From JALYJG01 sp033763555 (lineage in GTDB: Bacteria; Pseudomonadota; Alphaproteobacteria; UBA9219), in NCBI GenBank assembly GCA_033763555.1, contig JANRKK010000044.1, positions 1 to 46,592 on the forward strand: a stretch of 46,592 bases of DNA, given 5' to 3'. Positions 42,105-46,592 of the stretch are shown one piece after another. Every line of letters starts with the position of its first letter. The stretch's first letter is position 1. The notes under the pieces were generated by a model that was not told the DNA's origin, ran no database searches, and saw only the letters and a program-made list of their open reading frames with translations. The position numbers and the translations under genes were made by a program.

Positions 42105-43085
42105 CTAGAAGGCATCAGTGAAGTCGGCTTCGGCGTCTTCGTCAAATCCAAACCAGGACCATGTCTTTTTCATGTCCGGGCCCAGCGGCGCGGCAGCGTC
42201 AATCAGGCCATGGCGGGGGTGCGGGATTATCAGCTGCCGGGCATGCAGATGCAAGCCTTTGCCAAACTCGTCGACAGGTAAAGCCGAGGCTTTATCGCCA
42301 CCATACATACGGTCACCCAAAATCGGTGTTCCGATATGCGCCATATGGACGCGCAGCTGATGTGTCCGTCCGGTGACGGGCAGCAAAGCGACAAAAGCCG
42401 CCTGCTTTCCAGCTTTTGCCATTACCTGATAAAAAGTCACGGCGGATTTGGCATCCTCTCTGTCCTTTTCATCGATGGCCATAAGCTCGCCGCGCTTGAT
42501 CAGCGGCGCATCAATACGTCCCCGTTCCGGCTTGGGAACGCCAAGTGTAACCGCCCAATAAATTTTCTGCGTGTCACGATGGCGGAAAGCCGCGGTCAGT
42601 TTTGTTGCCGCATAAGCGCTGCGCGCAACCAGAAGGACGCCGCTGGTATCGCGGTCGAGGCGGTGAACCAGTTTTGGCTTCCCCTGCCCTTTTTCGCTCA
42701 GGCTCGCCAGCATATCGTCGAGATTTTCTTTCAACCCTGTCCCGCCCTGCACGGCCAGCCCGGCTGGCTTGTTCAGGACGATCACATCCTTATCGTCATG
42801 CAGGATAAGTTTTTTCAGCTGGGCCGAGATACGCGATTCCTGTTTCTGTTGTTGCCCCTTGGGCGGTGGTAAAGTCACCTGCGGCGGTATGCGAATGGTT
42901 TGCCCGGATTCCAGGCGGGTGGAGGCTTCGGCGCGTTTGCCGTCCACGCGCACCTGTCCTGTCCGCAGAAGCTTCTGCAACTGCCCATGCGTCAGGTCGG
43001 CAAAATGCCGCTTGAACCAGCGATCAAGCCGGATGCCGGATTCGTCGTCGGTAACGACAGGATTTTCAGGCCGGGATAAATTCAT
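42105..43085 (-). CDS. rluC: RluC/RluD family ribosomal large subunit pseudouridine synthase
   Basis: The 326-residue enzyme converts uridines in 23S rRNA to pseudouridine; the exact sites cannot be told from sequence. It has an N-terminal S4 RNA-binding domain ('RLDRWFKRHFADLTHGQLQK', about 19-38), a Lys/Gln linker, and the catalytic core with 'KLVHRLDRDTSGVLLVAR' holding the catalytic Asp. The end shows 'PVTGRTHQLRVHMAHIGTPI'. ATG 43085 gives a normal N-terminus. The open frame continues upstream antisense to pyrB but has no coding character there. The start lies 57 bases from the divergent pyrB. Confidence 0.93.
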   Translation of the reverse strand: MNLSRPENPVVTDDESGIRLDRWFKRHFADLTHGQLQKLLRTGQVRVDGKRAEASTRLESGQTIRIPPQVTLPPPKGQQQKQESRISAQLKKLILHDDKDVIVLNKPAGLAVQGGTGLKENLDDMLASLSEKGQGKPKLVHRLDRDTSGVLLVARSAYAATKLTAAFRHRDTQKIYWAVTLGVPKPERGRIDAPLIKRGELMAIDEKDREDAKSAVTFYQVMAKAGKQAAFVALLPVTGRTHQLRVHMAHIGTPILGDRMYGGDKASALPVDEFGKGLHLHARQLIIPHPRHGLIDAAAPLGPDMKKTWSWFGFDEDAEADFTDAF

Positions 43086-43142
43086 ATCCCTTACATACCA
43101 GCAGTTGTCAGCACCGCCTATCGCCTTTATAGTCCCGTTCCT

Positions 43143-44069
43143 ATGAGCACTTCCTTCTCCCATCATCTTCTGGATATTGAAAGCCTGTCCGTTGCGGATA
43201 TTAAAACCGTGCTGGATTTGGCCGAACGTTATGTCGAGCAAGGCCGCTCCGCCAAGCGCCGCGCGGACAAGCTGGAAGGCAAAAGCATCGTCAATCTGTT
43301 CTGCGAGCCCTCGACGCGGACGCGCACTTCGTTTGAGATTGCAGCCAAGCGTTTGGGCGCGGACGTCATTAATATTCCCGTTGAGCATAGTTCGACGAAA
43401 AAAGGCGAAACGCTTCTCGACACGGCCCTGAATCTGGATGCCATGGGCATCGACGGGCTGGTGATCCGCCATTCGGAATCCGGAATTCCTGCCTCGCTGG
43501 CCAAGCATATGAATGCCTCGGTCATCAATGCGGGTGACGGTACCAACGAACATCCGACCCAGGCTTTGCTCGATGCGCTGACAATGCAGCGGCGTAAAAA
43601 GAAACTGCAGGGTTTGGTTGTGGCGATTTGTGGTGACATCGCTCATAGCCGTGTGGCGCGGTCGAATGTGCAGCTGCTCACCAAAATGGGCGCGAAAGTC
43701 CGTTTGGTTGCTCCGCCTTACTTCACGACCAAAAATTATTCCGGGATGGGCATCGAAACCTTTGAAGACATGAAGGAAGGCATCAAGGATGCCGATGTCG
43801 TCATGATGCTGCGCATTCAGCAGGAGCGCATGAGTCAAGGCGAATTCGCCGTTTCGTAGAAGGATTATCATCAACGCTACGGGCTTGATCACAAGAAACT
43901 GATGGCCGCGAAACCGGATGTGATTGTCATGCATCCCGGTCCTGTGAACCGTGAAGTCGAAATCACCAACCAGCTGGCTGACGATCCGAAATTCAGCGTT
44001 ATCCTTGAACAGGTCGAAATGGGCGTGGCCGTTCGCATGGCTGTCCTTGATCTGTTGTTGAGCCGTTAA
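43143..44069 (+). pseudogene. pyrB: aspartate carbamoyltransferase interrupted by an in-frame amber codon
   Basis: PyrB joins carbamoyl phosphate and aspartate, the committed step of pyrimidine synthesis. The first 238 residues hold the carbamoyl-phosphate motif 'FCEPSTRTRTSFE' (53-65) and 'GDGTNEHPTQALLDALT'. TAG at 43857-43859 then stops the frame, but homology goes on in the same frame without a shift: 'KDYHQRYGLDHKKLMAAKP', 'VIVMHPGPVNREVEI', to TAA at 44067. In relatives a Leu stands where TAG is ('PSL-K/R-Y' pattern), so one TTG to TAG change explains it. The full frame is 308 codons, the normal length. The truncated product would lack part of the aspartate domain. Confidence 0.88.
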
Positions 44070-44070
44070 C

Positions 44071-44091
44071 GCCCGGTCTCTTTGTCCGGGC
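44071..44091 (+). other. 6-bp stem-loop between pyrB and plsY
   Basis: GCCCGG, nine bases, CCGGGC, starting one base after the pyrB TAA. No T-run follows; the plsY ribosome site GGAGG comes eight bases later. It may weaken read-through or shape the plsY leader. Confidence 0.35.
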
Positions 44092-44107
44092 CTCTCTGGA
44101 GGCGCAT

Positions 44108-44698
44108 ATGCCAGGGCTTCCCCTCATCAATGTTCTGCTTCTCGGTTATCTGCTCGGCAGTATTCCGTTCGGTTGGGTGATCGCTAAAATTGCGGGGTTG
44201 GGTGATATTCGCAAAATTGGTTCTGGCAATATCGGCGCAACGAACGTCCTGCGTACGGGCCAGAAAGGTCTGGCGTTGCTGACGATGCTGCTGGATGGAG
44301 CGAAAGGCTCTGTTGCGGTTTTGATTGCCGCTTATCTTTATCCCGAACTGCCTTTTCTGGTGGCTCTGGCCGGGCTGGCGGCTTTGCTGGGGCATCTGTT
44401 CCCCGTCTGGCTGAAATTCAAGGGCGGCAAAGGTGTTGCCACGACTTTTGGCGTCATTCTGGCGTTGGCCTGGCCTGTGGGGTTGATAGGCATGGCGATA
44501 TGGATGCTGGTGGCCTTCACCACGCGCTATTCGTCTCTTGCCGCGCTGATAGCGATTGGATTGGCTCCCGGCATCGCCTTTCTGTTCGGGCGAACGGAAA
44601 TCCTCTGGCTGCTGGTGGTTTTTGTCTGTTTCGTTGCCGCCAAGCATGAGAACAACATTAAACGCCTGATCAAAGGCACAGAAGCGAAGATTGGATGA
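44108..44698 (+). CDS. plsY: glycerol-3-phosphate acyltransferase PlsY
   Basis: PlsY moves an acyl group from acyl-phosphate to glycerol-3-phosphate, the first step of phospholipid synthesis, in the inner membrane. The 196-residue protein has five or more helices and the three family motifs: 'GSIPFGWVIAK', 'KIGSGNIGATNVLRTG' and 'LGHLFPVWLKFKGGKGVAT'. GGAGG before ATG. pyrC, which lies between pyrB and plsY in many relatives, is missing. dprA overlaps its stop by four bases. Confidence 0.95.
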   Translation: MPGLPLINVLLLGYLLGSIPFGWVIAKIAGLGDIRKIGSGNIGATNVLRTGQKGLALLTMLLDGAKGSVAVLIAAYLYPELPFLVALAGLAALLGHLFPVWLKFKGGKGVATTFGVILALAWPVGLIGMAIWMLVAFTTRYSSLAALIAIGLAPGIAFLFGRTEILWLLVVFVCFVAAKHENNIKRLIKGTEAKIG

Positions 44699-45861
44699 AA
44701 AACAATCCACGCACATTGAGCGATGTGGAACGCCGTGACTGGCTACGCCTGTCGCGCACGGAAAATGTCGGGCAGATTACGTTCCGGCAGTTGCTGCGGC
44801 GTTTTGGTTCGGCGCAAGCAGCATTGGAAGCTCTACCCAGCATGGCGCAGCGCGGCGGCAAACGTTCCTTTGCCATTCCACCTGTTAGCGCCGTTGAAGA
44901 TGAAATTGCACGCAGCCGGAAATACGGCGCAAAAATAATCGCACTGAATGAGCCGGATTACCCCGAGGCCCTGGCCGCAATTGAGGATGCCCCTCCCCTG
45001 CTCACGGTTCTTGGCGACGTATCACTGTTGCATAAGCGTATTCTTGGGATTGTCGGCGCGCGTAATGCCTCGCTGAACGGTCGCAAGATGGCTGAGAATT
45101 TGGCGCGCAATCTTGGTGAGCAAAGCATTGTCATCGCCTCCGGCATGGCACGCGGCATCGACACGGCGGCGCATCAGGGCAGCCTGCCGACAGGCAGCAT
45201 TGCCGTTCTGGCAGGAGGCATCGATGTGGTTTACCCGGAAGAAAACCGGGCCCTGTACGACAAGCTCGCCGAACAGGGCTGCATCATTTCAGATCAACCG
45301 CTGGGCTGTGAGCCCTATGCCAAGCTTTTCCCTCGCCGTAACCGCCTGATTTCCGGCTTGAGCCTCGGCGTGATTGTGGTGGAAGCCGCACGTCAGTCTG
45401 GTTCACTCATTACCGCGCGTATGGCCCTGGAACAGGGGCGCGAGGTTTTTGCCGTGCCGGGCTCGCCGCTTGATCCGCGCTGCGCCGGAACAAACGACCT
45501 TATCCGGCAGGGCGCTGTTTTGACCGAAGGTGCATCCGATATTCTTGGCCATATCCATGCCCTGCCCGCCGGGCTTTCAGAGACCTCGAAACCGGAGCTG
45601 GAAACACCGGAATCCTCGATCAATGAGGATGATCTCTTCCATGCCCGCGATATTGTTCTGGAAAGTCTGGGGCCTTCGCCTGTTTCTATTGATGAACTCA
45701 TCCGCGAATGCGTTTTGCCCGCATCCACCGTGATGATGGTGCTGCTGGAGCTTGAACTGGCCGGCCGTATCGAACGCCAGCCGGGCCAGAAAATTGTTCT
45801 TATCGGCGCAGCTTCCGAGGAAGATTTATTTGAAACCGGCGTCAGGTCGGCGTTGGGTTAA
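44695..45861 (+). CDS. dprA: DNA-processing protein DprA
   Basis: DprA loads RecA on incoming single-stranded DNA during transformation and is kept in many non-competent bacteria. The 388-residue protein has an N-terminal helical SAM-like region (about 1-85), the Rossmann-like core with 'ILGIVGARNASLNGRKMA', 'VIASGMARGIDTAAHQGSL', 'AVLAGGIDVVYPEEN' and 'PRRNRLISGLSLGVIVVEA', and a C-terminal winged-helix domain (about 320-375). Order plsY-dprA is conserved in Alphaproteobacteria; topA often follows, here a small unknown gene and gyrA do. Confidence 0.95.
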   Translation: MKNNPRTLSDVERRDWLRLSRTENVGQITFRQLLRRFGSAQAALEALPSMAQRGGKRSFAIPPVSAVEDEIARSRKYGAKIIALNEPDYPEALAAIEDAPPLLTVLGDVSLLHKRILGIVGARNASLNGRKMAENLARNLGEQSIVIASGMARGIDTAAHQGSLPTGSIAVLAGGIDVVYPEENRALYDKLAEQGCIISDQPLGCEPYAKLFPRRNRLISGLSLGVIVVEAARQSGSLITARMALEQGREVFAVPGSPLDPRCAGTNDLIRQGAVLTEGASDILGHIHALPAGLSETSKPELETPESSINEDDLFHARDIVLESLGPSPVSIDELIRECVLPASTVMMVLLELELAGRIERQPGQKIVLIGAASEEDLFETGVRSALG

Positions 45862-46267
45862 GTCCTAGAGCTGAAAAAACGTGGGTACGTACAGATTCAC
45901 GAGAAACTTGACATCCAATTTTTTCCATTATGTCTAATGCCTTCTCGACCCCAGCGCCTACAGAGTTCTCGGCGATACTTGTATCCGTGCCTACTATTAT
46001 CATTCCATGCTCTGGCAACTCTTGCCCTATAGCAGCAGACGCCGAACCGATCAGATCTTGCGGGATTTCTGCGATATACACCGCTTCTCGCGTATCAAAG
46101 ACTACTTCTTTTGCAGCCCTTCTGTAGACCATATCCTCTTCAGATCCCGCAAATCCTTTAACAGTTCCCGATTTAACGTGAACGTATAAATTTGTACCCG
46201 TGGCTAGGTCAGTAAATTTTGTGGATTCATCTATAATTTTTTGTACGGCTGCATTGGGTGCGGGCAT
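45842..46267 (-). CDS. hypothetical protein, 141 aa
   Basis: No family recognised. A compact alpha/beta protein: 'NLYVHVKSGTVKGFAG', 'YRRAAKEVVFDTREAVYIAEIP', and a helix-rich second half with 'SAAIGQELPEHGMIIVGTDTS'. No signal or membrane helix. ATG 46267 is preceded by GGAG; an upstream ATG at 46309 is less likely. The 3' end overlaps dprA by 20 bases on the other strand. Lower GC than dprA. Confidence 0.65.
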   Translation of the reverse strand: MPAPNAAVQKIIDESTKFTDLATGTNLYVHVKSGTVKGFAGSEEDMVYRRAAKEVVFDTREAVYIAEIPQDLIGSASAAIGQELPEHGMIIVGTDTSIAENSVGAGVEKALDIMEKIGCQVSRESVRTHVFSALGLNPTPT

Positions 46268-46512
46268 TTGAATTTCTCCATCGCATATATAAAGTTTAAA
46301 AATACTCACAGAATAGATACCACTTTGAATACAGAAACTAAAAGCACATTTTATAATTAACTATGTGGTAGTTTTTGCTACAAATAATGACATCTAGCTC
46401 ATTGATTTAAAATGCATTTTTTAAGACTTTTCCCTTGGTGGCCACCCCCAAAAATGCTAGTTTTTTGGCAGGGTTTTAGACCCCCGATTCTCATGAAAAA
46501 CAGGACCCCTAA
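46268..46512. other. AT-rich spacer between the 45842 gene and gyrA
   Basis: About 245 bases, AT-rich on the left and with runs of C and T near 46442-46490. It must hold a minus promoter for the unknown gene and a plus promoter for gyrA. I see no strong -35/-10 pair. A short interrupted match between 'AAAATGC' at 46409 and 46449 is the only repeat noticed. Confidence 0.4.
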
Positions 46513-46592
46513 GTGACCGAAACCGCAGCCCCGACGCCTCCGCCATCCGACATTTCGACCATCACAATCGAAGAGGAGATGAAGCGCCCCTA
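46513..46592 (+). CDS. gyrA: DNA gyrase subunit A, N-terminal fragment (cut by window edge)
   Basis: Only 26 codons are in the window, starting with GTG at 46513. After a Thr/Pro-rich tail the sequence reaches 'ISTITIEEEMKRP', which matches the GyrA start just before the conserved 'YLDYAMSVIVSRALPD'. A ParC origin is less likely given the 'IEEEMKR' spacing. No good ribosome site is seen; an in-frame TAA lies directly upstream of the GTG. Confidence 0.75.
   Translation, partial: MTETAAPTPPPSDISTITIEEEMKRP

Noticed and set aside
43857..43859. TAG as a reassigned or selenocysteine/pyrrolysine-like codon
   Set aside because: TAG ends argC, adk and pheS normally, and relatives have Leu at the pyrB site, so a nonsense change is simpler. 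No pyrrolysine genes are in the window.
43086..43934. Long open frame antisense to pyrB, in frame with rluC
   Set aside because: It is an unbroken extension upstream of a normal RluC N-terminus, has no known domain, and its codons mirror pyrB. The rluC ATG at 43085 explains the gene.

Overview
The window is a 46.6 kb piece of an alphaproteobacterial chromosome with moderate GC, probably a little over 50% by eye. The partial 16S rRNA at the left edge reads as alphaproteobacterial. The same placement is supported by an alpha-type SspB, an ATP12 chaperone, COQ9, a 5-aminolevulinate synthase (Shemin pathway) and a type-2 ArgC. A small-genome, possibly host- or prey-associated lineage such as Micavibrionales would fit the compact layout and the broken pyrB, but that is a guess and not shown by the sequence.

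Layout. 1-1377: 5' half of a 16S gene on the minus strand with its leader. 1378-10224: argC, secY-adk (apart from the ribosomal protein operon), a C-N hydrolase with grxC, small unknown genes, comF, a methyltransferase and hemA. 10354-17902: the branched-chain cluster ilvB - unknown pseudo-receiver gene - ilvN - ilvC, then an orphan ABC-2 permease, argD, a lipoprotein gene and tadA. 18009-22598: rpmI-rplT-pheS-pheT. 22601-25651: two divergent flagellar operons (fliP, fliO, an unknown gene, an FlhB C-terminal-like gene; and flgB-flgC-fliE). 26167-31108: dapD, mgtC, tRNA-Leu(CAA), membrane and secreted proteins, sspB, a HAD phosphatase and coq9. 31246-38504: rpsU, a glycosyltransferase, a large secreted Pro/Ala-rich protein, a PHA depolymerase, a histidinol-phosphatase-like gene and rodA. 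38698-46592: mazG, an ATP12 chaperone, an AsmA-like protein, rluC, pyrB (interrupted), plsY, dprA, an unknown gene and the first codons of gyrA.

Most genes are core metabolism: Ile/Val, Arg, Lys/DAP, His, heme, translation, cell shape and flagellum. Small lower-GC genes of unknown function are wedged between them. All nine convergent gene pairs abut or overlap, so there is almost no room for terminators.

The most striking non-coding signal is a family of three inverted-repeat elements. Two are 163 bp and lie on either side of ilvC. One is 482 bp, lies between rplT and pheS, and carries a frameshifted GIY-YIG nuclease gene. Each end of an element is itself a hairpin, and the hairpins keep their pairing although the copies differ in sequence. 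Other points of note are an in-frame amber codon in pyrB with no pyrC next to it, and two mutually exclusive hairpins just before ilvB.
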